Positions 1 through 7,458 of a DNA stretch of 37,046 bases are shown here, piece after piece; position 1 is the stretch's first letter, and each line of letters begins with the position of its first letter. The position numbers were made by a program, and so were the translations under genes. Under the pieces are notes generated by a model that was given only the letters and a program-made list of their open reading frames with translations, searched no databases and was not told where the DNA came from. Location of the stretch: contig JAITGE010000022.1 in assembly GCA_031280825.1 (NCBI GenBank), positions 1-37,046 on the forward strand, read 5' to 3'. This DNA comes from Oscillospiraceae bacterium (GTDB lineage: Bacteria; Bacillota; Clostridia; Oscillospirales; Acutalibacteraceae).

Positions 1-277
1 GATGGAAGTGCCGTATGCCTACTGTTATGAGCGCCAAAGCCGCAGCGAACCTCGCCGTAAGCCGGAAATTGGTATCCACAGTGTGCGCGGCGGGACGATT
101 ATTGGTGATCACAGTGTGATTTTCGCGGGGCTGGATGAAGTAATTACCCTTAACCACAGCGCCGGCAGCAAGAGGCTGTTCGCGGTTGGCTGTCTTCGCG
201 CCGCACGGTATACCGTGTTACAGCCTCCCGGCAATTATGGCATGGAGGATTTGGTGGATTTTTGCGCGTGCGGCTGA
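1..277 (+). CDS. dapB: 4-hydroxy-tetrahydrodipicolinate reductase, C-terminal part (gene cut by window edge)
   Basis: This is the last 91 or so residues of DapB, which reduces the dihydrodipicolinate precursor with NAD(P)H in lysine and diaminopimelate synthesis in the cytoplasm. The segment GIHSVRGGTIIGDHSVIFAG, then DEVITLNHSAGSKRLFAVG and the closing YGMEDLVDF, follows the C-terminal catalytic domain of the family in order (GxxxxRxGxIxGxHxxxFA, then the tetramer-forming segment). The frame is open to the left edge, so the start and the Rossmann domain lie outside the window. An in-frame ATG at position 2 is internal. The gene ends at TGA 275-277 and is followed by a hairpin without a T-tract. 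The identification is firm for the family; cofactor preference cannot be judged from this part. Confidence 0.9.
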   Translation, partial: MEVPYAYCYERQSRSEPRRKPEIGIHSVRGGTIIGDHSVIFAGLDEVITLNHSAGSKRLFAVGCLRAARYTVLQPPGNYGMEDLVDFCACG

Positions 278-295
278 TATAGCTGAAAAAGCACA

Positions 296-322
296 GACGG
301 CGGGGAAAAACTACCCGCTGTC
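296..322 (+). terminator. hairpin downstream of dapB, possible 3' end
   Basis: A nine-pair stem (296-304 with 314-322, one G-T wobble) closes a nine-base loop 19 bases after the dapB stop. No T-tract follows, so it is not a textbook intrinsic terminator. It may still mark the dapB transcript end or protect it from decay, and it separates dapB from the strong promoter at 371-399. Confidence 0.35.
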
Positions 323-370
323 ATAGCCTGTCAGTATAACAATAACACTACTGAGGAAAGGATTTGCTCA

Positions 371-399
371 TTGACAGCCATCCCTTTTTTTGATATAAT
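371..399 (+). promoter_or_regulatory. consensus sigma-A promoter of the GRE cassette
   Basis: TTGACA at 371-376 and TATAAT at 394-399 are separated by exactly 17 bases, and a TG dinucleotide one base before the -10 gives an extended -10 element. Both hexamers match the vegetative consensus fully. Transcription should begin near 406, giving a leader of about 30 bases before the glycyl radical enzyme start at 436, whose Shine-Dalgarno is the GGGGGG run around 424-429. I see no operator-like repeat over the promoter. Confidence 0.85.
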
Positions 400-435
400 C
401 ACGAAAGACTAAACAATCATTATGGGGGGATCTTT

Positions 436-2979
436 ATGGCTTCCACGACATTGGTTGATACGATTCGCAAAAAGCAGGATGCCCACGGTGTGAAAGCGCC
501 ATACAACCTTAGCCCGCGTATTCAATGGCTGCGTGAATACTACTACAGGGGCAATGACCGCGTGTGGAACAATGCCTTCATGCCCTTCACCACAGGCGCG
601 CCGTGGGATGAGCTGTTTGAAGAGCAGACCTTCTATAACGCGCCGGAGACCTATTGCTTCTACAATTGCTTCACCAAAACATACAAGCAAATGGCGTACC
701 GGGTGGATGTGCCTAAGGATTTTTACAGCTGGGCGCTGCCGGAGCGGAAGGCTTGGTTTTTGAAAACCGTAATGGTCGATTATGTGCCGCAGGAGGTTTT
801 GCCCGGCGATTTGCTGGCCGGCGGGCGTTTTAACCTGATGGCCTCACGCTGCTGGAACGCGCAGGAAACCGCAGAGCATAGCGAGCAGCTCTGGGGTAAG
901 GACGGAAAAGGCGGTCTGCGCAAGGATGCCATTGAATTTGAGGAGCGCGGCTTTGGCAATTGCGGCGCGACCTCCGGGCATTTGATTTCCAATTACCCCA
1001 AAGCGCTGCGCATGGGTTTTGCGGCGATAGCCGAGGAGGTGAGCGGTTATTACGAAGCGTTGAGCGAAGCTGATAAGAACGGCGCAAAGGGCGCACAGCT
1101 TCGAGCGATGCGCACCGCTGCGCAGATGCCCATTGAATTGGCGGCGAAATATGCCGCGCACTGCCGCGCTTTGGCGACGGAAGAAAAAGACGTGAACCGC
1201 CGCGCGGAACTGGAAGACATGGCGGCGAATTTGGAGATTGTACCGCGCAAGCCGGCGGAGAATTTTTGGCAGGCGATGCAGGCGCTCTGGCTGACACACA
1301 TGCTCATTATGAGCGACGAAAACTATCCGGGTCCCGGCGTATCCTTCGGGCGGTTGGATCAGTACATGTATCCGTATTGGAAAAAATCGATTGATGAAGG
1401 CATGGATCGCGCGTTCGGCAAAGAGATCCTAAAATGCTTCTGGATAAAGTGCAATTTTGCTTACGACGCAATGATTACCACCGGCGACCAGGGGATCACG
1501 GCCGGATATGGGCAGTTGTTCAACCTGGGCGGCATGGGTGCGGGCGGCGCGGATATGACCAACGATTTCACCTATGTGATGCTGGAAGTGCTGGACGAGA
1601 TGAGTCCCATCCTGGAGCCGAAGCCAAATGTGCGTTTGCATAGCGGCACGCCCGAGAAGCTTCTGGATACCGTGGTGGATATGATTGCCACGAGCCAGGG
1701 CGCCCCTTTTTTGCTTAATTTTGACGAGCGCAGTATGGCGGGGTTGCTCCGCGAAGCCAAACGCGCGGGGGTGGAGGAGCTAATCAGCGAGGCGAATGTG
1801 TTTGACTACGGTTCCGTGGGCTGCCTGGAAAACACAATGTGCGGCAACGACCGCTCCGCCACCGTGGATTGCAACCTGAATCTGCTCAAGGCGCTGGAGC
1901 TGACGTTGGGCAACGGGCAGGAGTTGGTTTGCTACAGGGACGCTGTTTGGGGCAAGCCCTATGAAACGCCTTCCGACGCCCCGGCGACCGGCGACCCGCG
2001 CGCTTTTAAAACGTTTGAGGAATTCTACGCGGCGTTTGAAGCGCAAATCCGGTATCTTGTGAAAAAAATCGTGGATCTGTATGACCGTTCTGTCGCTATG
2101 CGGGCGGCTTATGGACCAACGCCCTATCTTTCGCTGCTGGTGGACGGCTGCGCCGCGAGTGGAAAGGACATTACGCAGGGCGGCGCGGAGCTGAAATTTG
2201 CGACCATTGAGGGCGTGACCTTCGGTACGACGGTAGATTCCCTGCTGGCGATCCGATATTTGGTCTATGAAAAGCAAATATGTGATATGGATACTGTTAT
2301 TAAGGCTTTGCAGGCAAACTGGGAGGGTTACGAAAAGCTCCAGACTGTGGCGAAGAACCGTGCTCCGAAATATGGGCGTGACGACGATGCGGCAGATGCG
2401 CTTGCGCTGCGCGTGATGGATCTTTGGGCGGAGGAAACCTGGAAATACACCACGCCCATTGGGCAGCGCTACCGCGGGGGGATGCTTAGCTGGAATTATT
2501 GGATTGGTTCGGGCTTTATTCTGCCCGCCAGCCCGGACGGGCGGCAGCGCGGGCAGTTCCTGAGCAACGCCATTTGCCCTGTGAACGGTGCGGATACCAA
2601 CGGACCGACCTCCAACGCCAATTCCGTGGGCAAGGTGTTGGGCGGCAAGGCGGAAGCCGGCGAGCTTGGCGATTATCAGGCGTGGCGGAACAGCCTGCCG
2701 AACGGCGCGTCGCATACTATCACACTGTCACCGTCGCTTTTGCGGGATGAAGAGCACCGTGAGAAGCTAAAGAGCTTTTTGCGCGGCTACATTCAAAACG
2801 GCGGCACCGCGCTGCAAATTAATATTTTGGATGCCGAGATGCTTCGCGACGCGCAAAAGCATCCGGAAAATTACCGTAACCTGCTCGTGCGTGTTACAGG
2901 CTATAACGCTTATTTCACCTCTATCGGCAGGGAGCTGCAAAATGAAATCATCGCACGGGAAAGTCATAACCAGTATTGA
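436..2979 (+). CDS. glycyl radical enzyme, large subunit (HPAD/arylacetate decarboxylase-like organisation, substrate unknown)
   Basis: This 847-residue protein is a complete glycyl radical enzyme. The thiyl cysteine is C463 in the loop motif GSVGCLENTMC, and the radical glycine is G822 in VRVTGYNAYF near the C-terminus, 359 residues later. E465 sits two residues after the cysteine, as in 4-hydroxyphenylacetate decarboxylase (GCLE) and the diol/choline-lyase families (GCVE); benzylsuccinate synthase, as I recall it, lacks this Glu. It is followed 19 bases later by a small Cys-rich subunit and then by its activase, the same gene order as hpdB-hpdC-hpdA. A lyase or decarboxylase is therefore more likely than a fumarate-adding enzyme, but the N-terminal half is not the usual GRE N-terminus and I cannot name the substrate. 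Family confidence is very high; the reaction is open. Confidence 0.93.
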   Translation: MASTTLVDTIRKKQDAHGVKAPYNLSPRIQWLREYYYRGNDRVWNNAFMPFTTGAPWDELFEEQTFYNAPETYCFYNCFTKTYKQMAYRVDVPKDFYSWALPERKAWFLKTVMVDYVPQEVLPGDLLAGGRFNLMASRCWNAQETAEHSEQLWGKDGKGGLRKDAIEFEERGFGNCGATSGHLISNYPKALRMGFAAIAEEVSGYYEALSEADKNGAKGAQLRAMRTAAQMPIELAAKYAAHCRALATEEKDVNRRAELEDMAANLEIVPRKPAENFWQAMQALWLTHMLIMSDENYPGPGVSFGRLDQYMYPYWKKSIDEGMDRAFGKEILKCFWIKCNFAYDAMITTGDQGITAGYGQLFNLGGMGAGGADMTNDFTYVMLEVLDEMSPILEPKPNVRLHSGTPEKLLDTVVDMIATSQGAPFLLNFDERSMAGLLREAKRAGVEELISEANVFDYGSVGCLENTMCGNDRSATVDCNLNLLKALELTLGNGQELVCYRDAVWGKPYETPSDAPATGDPRAFKTFEEFYAAFEAQIRYLVKKIVDLYDRSVAMRAAYGPTPYLSLLVDGCAASGKDITQGGAELKFATIEGVTFGTTVDSLLAIRYLVYEKQICDMDTVIKALQANWEGYEKLQTVAKNRAPKYGRDDDAADALALRVMDLWAEETWKYTTPIGQRYRGGMLSWNYWIGSGFILPASPDGRQRGQFLSNAICPVNGADTNGPTSNANSVGKVLGGKAEAGELGDYQAWRNSLPNGASHTITLSPSLLRDEEHREKLKSFLRGYIQNGGTALQINILDAEMLRDAQKHPENYRNLLVRVTGYNAYFTSIGRELQNEIIARESHNQY

Positions 2980-2998
2980 TAGCGGGGAGTGATAGCGC

Positions 2999-3160
2999 GT
3001 GGCTTTGGTTTGCGATCTTTTTATAAACCGCGAATGTGAAGATTGCATTTTCGGGGAATTTGATTTGTTAGAAAATAAATATTGGTGCAAAAAGCTGGAA
3101 GCGCTTCGCGACCCGGCAGATCTGGAGCGGTGCCCGGAAATGGAAGAAACGAAACGATAG
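2999..3160 (+). CDS. Cys-rich small subunit of the glycyl radical enzyme (HpdC/BssB-C-like)
   Basis: This 53-residue gene starts at GTG 2999 behind the Shine-Dalgarno GGGGAG at 2983-2988; an in-frame TGA at 2990-2992 rules out an earlier start. The product has five cysteines, at residues 5, 13, 16, 30 and 45, with a central CEDC motif and aromatic residues just before Cys30. Small Fe-S subunits in the same position are known for 4-hydroxyphenylacetate decarboxylase (HpdC, about 85 residues, two [4Fe-4S] clusters) and benzylsuccinate synthase (BssB/BssC, one HiPIP-like cluster each). Five cysteines could bind one cluster, not two. Position between the large subunit and the activase, with the same strand and tight spacing, supports a role as structural or radical-tuning subunit. 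The assignment rests on context and cysteine pattern, not on strong sequence identity. Confidence 0.75.
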   Translation: MALVCDLFINRECEDCIFGEFDLLENKYWCKKLEALRDPADLERCPEMEETKR

Positions 3161-3187
3161 CGCATCACAAAAGTACGAAGGAGATGT

Positions 3188-4150
3188 ATGTCCACAGTCA
3201 CAATTCTGGATTTGCAGCGCATGAGCAGCGAGGATGGACCCGGATTGCGCACCACGGTGTTTTTGAAGGGCTGCCCACTCGCGTGCAAATGGTGCCATAA
3301 CCCCGAAAGCATCGCTTTTCGGGGCGAGGTGCTTTGGCACGGGCAGCGCTGCATCGGCTGCAAGGAATGTGTGCGTGAATGTCCGCAGCGGGGCGTCCGG
3401 TTTGAAGGAACGGGCTTGACCATTGCTCGCGAACGCTGCGAGGGCTGCTTCGCTTGCTGCGAGCAATGCCCTGCCGGTGCGTTGGAAGCCAAAGGGCGTG
3501 TCGTTGAAGCGGCAGCGCTGTGCCGGGAGCTGCTCAAGGATCGCGCGTATTTTGGCGCGGAGGGCGGGGTTACGCTTTCCGGCGGCGAAGCGCTTATGCA
3601 GGAAAGCGCAATGGAATTGCTGCAGCTGCTCCGGGCGCAAAAAGCTGCGGCGGGGCAGCCGGATTTTAACATAGCGATCGATACCTGCGGGCTTGTGCCG
3701 GCGGAGCGGTTGCAGCGCGCGCTTTTGCTTTGTGATATTGTTCTTTTTGATGTGAAAATTGCCGACACCCGGGCGCACAGGGAGCACACGGGCGCGGGGA
3801 ATGAGGAGATTCTGCAAAGCCTGCGGACGGTTGGCGCGTGGGCGGTGCAGGTAGGTGGGCGGCTTTGGGTGCGAACGCCGATCATTCCCGGCGCAACGGA
3901 TCACGAGGAGAATATCGCCGCCATCGGTAAGCTTTTGAGCGAATTGCCGGCGGGGAGTGTGGAGCGCTGGGAGCTGTGCGCGTTTAACAATCTTTGCGCA
4001 TCCAAATATGCCAGCCTGGAACAGGAATGGGCGTATGCGGCTGTGCCGCTGATGCGCCGCGCGGATATGGAACGGCTGACCGCAATTGCACAGCAAGCAA
4101 GGGCTTGCGGGCATACGCGTTGGACGGGCGCGGTGCGGCGGGAAGAATAG
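3188..4150 (+). CDS. glycyl radical enzyme activase (radical SAM, with two ferredoxin-type clusters)
   Basis: This 320-residue radical SAM protein should install the glycyl radical on the upstream enzyme. The N-terminus carries SSEDGPGLRTTVFLKGC and the cluster motif C-x3-C-x2-C (CPLACKWC) that binds the [4Fe-4S]/SAM centre. It is followed by a ferredoxin insert with two sets of cysteines (CIGCKECVRECP and CEGCFACCEQCP), then the SAM-binding LSGGEALMQ. The insert is typical of activases for non-pyruvate GREs (HpdA, CutD, BssD and related) and absent from PFL-activase. The ATG at 3188 follows a strong AAGGAG and lies 27 bases after the small-subunit stop, so the three genes look cotranscribed. 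Contrast the fused activase at 19763-23080, which lacks this insert. Confidence 0.95.
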   Translation: MSTVTILDLQRMSSEDGPGLRTTVFLKGCPLACKWCHNPESIAFRGEVLWHGQRCIGCKECVRECPQRGVRFEGTGLTIARERCEGCFACCEQCPAGALEAKGRVVEAAALCRELLKDRAYFGAEGGVTLSGGEALMQESAMELLQLLRAQKAAAGQPDFNIAIDTCGLVPAERLQRALLLCDIVLFDVKIADTRAHREHTGAGNEEILQSLRTVGAWAVQVGGRLWVRTPIIPGATDHEENIAAIGKLLSELPAGSVERWELCAFNNLCASKYASLEQEWAYAAVPLMRRADMERLTAIAQQARACGHTRWTGAVRREE

Positions 4151-4164
4151 GAGGAGGAAAGCAT

Positions 4165-5049
4165 ATGGCGCAATACGCGTATATGATCATCGGTCAGCCT
4201 TCGCTGGATGTCAACACTGACCATCTTGGCGTGACGGTGCGGGAAACGGGGGGCGCGGTGGTGTATTCCGCCTACGCCGCCTCCGCGCTGGGGCATTCTG
4301 TTTTGGCGTTGGGCAAATGCAATCCGGCGGAAATTGATTTGCCCGCGGTCTTTGCGCGCGCCGCGCGTGTGACGCTTGCACCCTGCGCGGCACAGACCAG
4401 CACGTCAATTGCAAATACCTACCATACGGCGGATAAGGAACGGCGAACCTGTCGCGTGATCAGCCGCATCCCGGCGTACACCCCGGCGGATTTGCCGACG
4501 GAGGGAGCGGCGATTTATCATATTGCCGGCTTAATGCGCGGTGATATTGAGGAAAGCGTGATTGAAGAGGCGGCTAAGCGCGGCATGGTCGCCGTGGATG
4601 TGCAGGGCTTTTTGCGCTGCGTCCGCCCGGACGGTTCCATGGAATTTGAGGATTGGCCGCGCAAGAAAGAGCTGCTGCCACGGATCCGTTTCTTGAAAAC
4701 GGACGCTGCTGAGGCGGAAATTCTCACGGGGACGGACGACCGCCGCCGCGCCGCCGCGATGCTTGCGGATTGGGGCGCACAGGAAATCATGATTACGCAC
4801 AACACGGAGGTTTTGATTTTTGCCGGCGGAGAATATACTGTGCAGCCCTTGCGCCCGCGCAATTTGAGCGGACGCTCGGGGCGCGGGGATACTTGCTTTG
4901 CAAGCTATATAACGGAACGGGCGGCGCGCTCTATCCCTGAAGCGCTGCAAACGGCTGCGGCGCTGGTTTCGTGCAAAATGGAGCAGCCGGGACCTTTTGC
5001 ATGGGATCGCGCGGTTGTGGAGCAATACATTCGAAATTTTTACGCATAA
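4165..5049 (+). CDS. PfkB-family carbohydrate or nucleoside kinase
   Basis: The ATG at 4165 follows GGAGGAGG at an ideal distance, 14 bases after the activase stop, and gives 294 residues. The fold is recognisable from the N-terminal GGAVVYSAYAASALGHSV (the substrate-side glycine pair) and the C-terminal GRSGRGDTCFASY, which carries the anion hole and catalytic Asp of the family's DTxGAGD motif, here as GRSGRGDTC. PfkB enzymes transfer phosphate from ATP to the hydroxymethyl group of sugars, inositols or nucleosides; the acceptor cannot be read from these motifs. Its tight coupling to the GRE cassette suggests it acts on a related metabolite, but no characterised GRE pathway that I recall requires such a kinase in this position. 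An in-frame extension to 3994 would overlap the activase and is unlikely. Confidence 0.85.
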   Translation: MAQYAYMIIGQPSLDVNTDHLGVTVRETGGAVVYSAYAASALGHSVLALGKCNPAEIDLPAVFARAARVTLAPCAAQTSTSIANTYHTADKERRTCRVISRIPAYTPADLPTEGAAIYHIAGLMRGDIEESVIEEAAKRGMVAVDVQGFLRCVRPDGSMEFEDWPRKKELLPRIRFLKTDAAEAEILTGTDDRRRAAAMLADWGAQEIMITHNTEVLIFAGGEYTVQPLRPRNLSGRSGRGDTCFASYITERAARSIPEALQTAAALVSCKMEQPGPFAWDRAVVEQYIRNFYA

Positions 5050-5105
5050 GGCGATTGTTCAAACTTTATTAATGAAATAGTCCTTTTTGGGCGGTCTTTG
5101 CAGTA

Positions 5106-5111
5106 TATAAT
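5106..5111 (+). promoter_or_regulatory. candidate -10 element for the alpha-galactosidase
   Basis: A perfect TATAAT lies 37 bases before the chosen start at 5149. The region 16 to 18 bases upstream is only T-rich (around 5083-5089) and is a poor -35 element. The hexamer may give the alpha-galactosidase its own promoter, possibly helped by an activator, or the gene may rely on readthrough from the kinase 100 bases upstream. Confidence 0.45.
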
Positions 5112-5148
5112 AAGAGGAATGGAATTCTTCGGAAAGGCGGTAAGCGTG

Positions 5149-6837
5149 ATGGATTTGATGAAGGCGCTTTCGGGGCTGAATTTAGAAACGCTCAAGATGG
5201 GGGCGAAGCAGGCGGCGCAAATCGTAAAACTGAATCTCCCAAAGGGCGAGCCATATGGCAATGGCGCGGCACAAACACCGCCCATGGGTTGGTCGAGCTG
5301 GAACACCTTCCGCAACCGCATCAGCGAATCGCTGGTGCTGGAGGTAGCCGAAGCCATGGAAAAGAGCGGCTTGGCGGGAGCGGGCTACCGCCATCTGAAC
5401 ATTGACGACTGCTGGCAGAGCGCACAGCGCGATGCAAACGGGCGGCTACAGCCTGATCTTGTGACCTTCCCGAATGGGATGCCCGCGCTGGTGCAGCAGG
5501 TGAACGCGCGGGGGCTTAAGCTGGGGCTGTATTCCTCAAACGGCACGTTAACCTGCGAGGATTTGCCCGCGAGTCTGGGGCGTGAGACAATCGACGCCCG
5601 GACGATGGCGGAGTGGGGTGTGGAGTATTTCAAATACGATTTTTGCCACAATGAAGCCCTACCCATGCGAGCGCCCTGCATTGAAAAGCTGGCGGTGAGT
5701 GCGCTGGGGAGCGGGCGCGAAACGGATTATTATGCCGTGGACGCAAGCCTGGAGGGCGGTGCGGTCATTGTGGAGGATGAGCGGTTGGAAAGCGGCAGAT
5801 ATGTCGCCGGGCTTTCCTTTGGCGGCGGCGCGGTTGTCTTCGAAAACGTGGAAGCTGAGGAGGACGGGCTTTACGCGATTACGCTTTGCATCCGCAAGAA
5901 GAGTCATTCCAAGAAGTTCGCGGTGATTGAGATCAACGGCGCGTTTGCCGCCGATACCGTTGTGCCGCCGACCTGGGCGATGACGAAGGAGGGGCGGCAG
6001 CAGTTGCTTTTGCCGTTGCGCAGGGGTTGCAATACCGTCCGTATTTACAATCCGATCGCTTCGCGCTTTGACAGCGCCGCTTACCAATACGCCCGTATGG
6101 GGCGCGAGCTGCAAAAGGCCGCGGTGGAGTATGCCGCAAGGACGGGCTTGCCGGAAAAGAAGATCACCTACTCCATTTGCGAATGGGGTCTGCATATGCC
6201 TTGGCGGTGGGGCGCGGGCGCGGGCAATCTCTGGCGCACCACACCGGATATCAAGGCGTTTTGGGCTTCCATTTTGGGGATCTATGAAATCAACGTGCGT
6301 TTGGCGCAGTATGCCGCTTCGGGCGGCTGGAATGACCCTGATATGCTGGAGGTTGGCAACGGCGGATTGAATTACGAGGAAAACCGTGCCCATTTCAGCC
6401 TGTGGTGTATGATGGCCGCGCCCTTGATTTTGGGCAACGATGTGCGCACCTTTTTACGCCCGGATGGTACGCCGGACACGACCAACGCCGCTTGGCAAAT
6501 TGTCACGAACCGCGATATGATAGCGATCGATCAAGATCCGCTGGGCGTGCAGTGCCGCCGGGTTTGGACGAATGGAATGCAGGACACCTTGGTGAAGCCG
6601 TTGGCAAACGGAGATGTGGCGGTTTGCTTCTTTAATAAGGCTGCCGAATCCCGGCATTTCAGCTTGCGCATAAACGCCATTGCCGCCAAGGATTTTGTGC
6701 GTCTGCCCTTTGCCGAAGGCTATGCCGCCCGTGAGCTGTGGACGGGGCGCGGCGAAGCCGTGGCGGAGGAACTGCACGCAACCGTTGCGCCGCACGGGGT
6801 GAAGGTGTTCCGTATCAGCGCGCAGTCGGGTGCATGA
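5149..6837 (+). CDS. GH27 alpha-galactosidase with an inserted carbohydrate-binding-like domain
   Basis: With the ATG at 5149 (behind GGAAAGGCGG at 5131-5140) the protein has 562 residues; in-frame starts at 5098 and 5119 are less well placed. The barrel begins at TPPMGWSSWNTF (44-54), continues through GYRHLNIDDCW, and has the nucleophile region YFKYDFC with Asp164 and the acid/base region GGWNDPDML with Asp398. These are the GH27 hallmarks for retaining hydrolysis of alpha-1,6-galactosides such as melibiose, raffinose and galactomannan side chains. Residues about 195-305, between the nucleophile strand and the rest of the barrel, form a beta-rich segment ending in GCNTVRIYNP that resembles CBM35/CBM6-type modules. 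I see no signal peptide, so the enzyme is probably cytoplasmic. The galactokinase-like gene at 35414-36691 could take the product. Confidence 0.92.
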   Translation: MDLMKALSGLNLETLKMGAKQAAQIVKLNLPKGEPYGNGAAQTPPMGWSSWNTFRNRISESLVLEVAEAMEKSGLAGAGYRHLNIDDCWQSAQRDANGRLQPDLVTFPNGMPALVQQVNARGLKLGLYSSNGTLTCEDLPASLGRETIDARTMAEWGVEYFKYDFCHNEALPMRAPCIEKLAVSALGSGRETDYYAVDASLEGGAVIVEDERLESGRYVAGLSFGGGAVVFENVEAEEDGLYAITLCIRKKSHSKKFAVIEINGAFAADTVVPPTWAMTKEGRQQLLLPLRRGCNTVRIYNPIASRFDSAAYQYARMGRELQKAAVEYAARTGLPEKKITYSICEWGLHMPWRWGAGAGNLWRTTPDIKAFWASILGIYEINVRLAQYAASGGWNDPDMLEVGNGGLNYEENRAHFSLWCMMAAPLILGNDVRTFLRPDGTPDTTNAAWQIVTNRDMIAIDQDPLGVQCRRVWTNGMQDTLVKPLANGDVAVCFFNKAAESRHFSLRINAIAAKDFVRLPFAEGYAARELWTGRGEAVAEELHATVAPHGVKVFRISAQSGA

Positions 6838-6844
6838 AAAAAAG

Positions 6845-6885
6845 CGCCCCCGCATAAGGATATAAAAATCCAAAAAACGGGGGCG
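6845..6885 (+). promoter_or_regulatory. GC-rich hairpin covering the ymxH ribosome binding region
   Basis: Bases 6845-6852 (CGCCCCCG) pair perfectly with 6878-6885 (CGGGGGCG), and an inner GGAT/ATCC stem (6858-6861 with 6868-6871) lies within the loop. The 3' arm holds the G-run that is the only candidate Shine-Dalgarno for the start at 6892. In RNA the stem would hide it. On the reverse strand the same stem is followed by seven T residues, so it could also stop transcription coming from the right. No T-tract follows on the forward strand. Confidence 0.5.
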
Positions 6886-6891
6886 AAGGCG

Positions 6892-7179
6892 ATGAAGTGC
6901 TGCATAACGGATTTGCGAAATAAGGATGTGATCAGCAAAACAACGGGTGCGCGGTTGGGCAATGTTGTTGATTGCCAAGTGGACACCTGCACCGGCTGCG
7001 TGGAGGCTCTGGTTGTGGTAGCGCGCCCGCGCATGTTTGGCTTTGTGGCGCGGGAGGAGTTTTTTGTCCGCTGGCAGGACATTGATATTATCGGCGACGA
7101 CATTATTTTGGTGAGCTATACGCATCATCCGGCGCCTGAAGCCCGCAAGCGCGGCACGATGGAAGGGCTGTTCCGGTAA
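6892..7179 (+). CDS. ymxH: YlmC/YmxH-family PRC-barrel sporulation-associated protein
   Basis: This 95-residue protein has the YlmC/YmxH signature: the N-terminal DLRNKDVISKTTGARLGNV, the middle segment ending VARPRMFGF, and the WQDIDIIGDDIILV motif that closes a small PRC-like beta barrel. The family is found in endospore formers and is expressed during sporulation in Bacillus; its molecular role is not settled. The start at ATG 6892 lies directly after a hairpin that contains the G-rich ribosome binding region. A ten-base inverted repeat flanks the gene (6844-6853 and 7203-7212). It stands alone between the alpha-galactosidase and a convergent spore-surface gene. Confidence 0.88.
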   Translation: MKCCITDLRNKDVISKTTGARLGNVVDCQVDTCTGCVEALVVVARPRMFGFVAREEFFVRWQDIDIIGDDIILVSYTHHPAPEARKRGTMEGLFR

Positions 7180-7202
7180 ATCTGAGTTCCGGAACAATGC
7201 AC

Positions 7203-7222
7203 GCGGGGGCGCACGTTTTTTT
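7203..7222 (+). terminator. weak terminator of ymxH
   Basis: A short GC stem (GCG/CGC around a GGGG loop, 7203-7212) is followed by ACG and seven T residues (7216-7222). The stem is short, so this is a modest intrinsic terminator. It lies between the convergent ymxH and the small reverse-strand gene. The perfect palindrome GTTCCGGAAC lies just upstream at about 7185-7194. Confidence 0.45.
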
Positions 7223-7224
7223 GG

Positions 7225-7386
7225 TTATTTTTTGTTTTGCTCCACCCAGTTTTTGGCTTGTTTGCAGGCGCTTTCGCTTTTTGGGTTGGCTATGCTGCGG
7301 GGGAGCTGCGTATCCGGTAGCCGTGCCGCGGAATCGGCAGGCAGGGTGCTGTTCATCTGTTTTTTATCCTTTTTAAATTTCTTCAT
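7225..7386 (-). CDS. small spore-surface protein, DUF3787-like (CDIF630_02480 family)
   Basis: On the reverse strand an ATG at 7386 opens a 53-residue frame ending at TAA 7225-7227, preceded by GGAG ten bases upstream of the start. The protein begins with a lysine-rich stretch (MKKFKKDKKQ), has a proline-containing middle, and ends in AKNWVEQNKK. That closing motif, AKxWVxxNxK at the extreme C-terminus of a protein of about 50 residues, is the mark of the DUF3787 small proteins of clostridia, one of which is described as a spore surface protein in Clostridioides difficile. The neighbouring ymxH fits a sporulation role. An overlapping forward frame at 7232-7462 has no recognisable features and is not called. 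The assignment rests on the C-terminal motif, size and context. Confidence 0.7.
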   Translation of the reverse strand: MKKFKKDKKQMNSTLPADSAARLPDTQLPRSIANPKSESACKQAKNWVEQNKK

Positions 7387-7458
7387 GCGCTATCTACTCC
7401 ATTTTTTGTATTTTCGGGACGAGTCCCCGCTCTTAGTATTGCACACGGAGGCACGGCT

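Noticed and set aside
1780-2715. 311-codon open frame on the reverse strand inside the first GRE gene
   Set aside because: Antisense shadow of an unmistakable glycyl radical enzyme; rich in Arg, Ala and His with no recognisable motif.
436-2979. Benzylsuccinate (X-succinate) synthase assignment for the first GRE
   Set aside because: The small Fe-S subunit suggested it, but the loop has Glu two residues after the cysteine (GCLE), and the activase follows instead of preceding as in bssDCAB. Decarboxylase or lyase type fits better, though the substrate is open.
436-2979. Plain pyruvate formate-lyase
   Set aside because: PFL has two adjacent catalytic cysteines and no small subunit. This protein has a single thiyl cysteine in a GCLE loop.
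2767-4114. Long reverse-strand frames opposite the activase
   Set aside because: The activase on the forward strand has intact radical SAM and ferredoxin motifs. The reverse frames are shadows.
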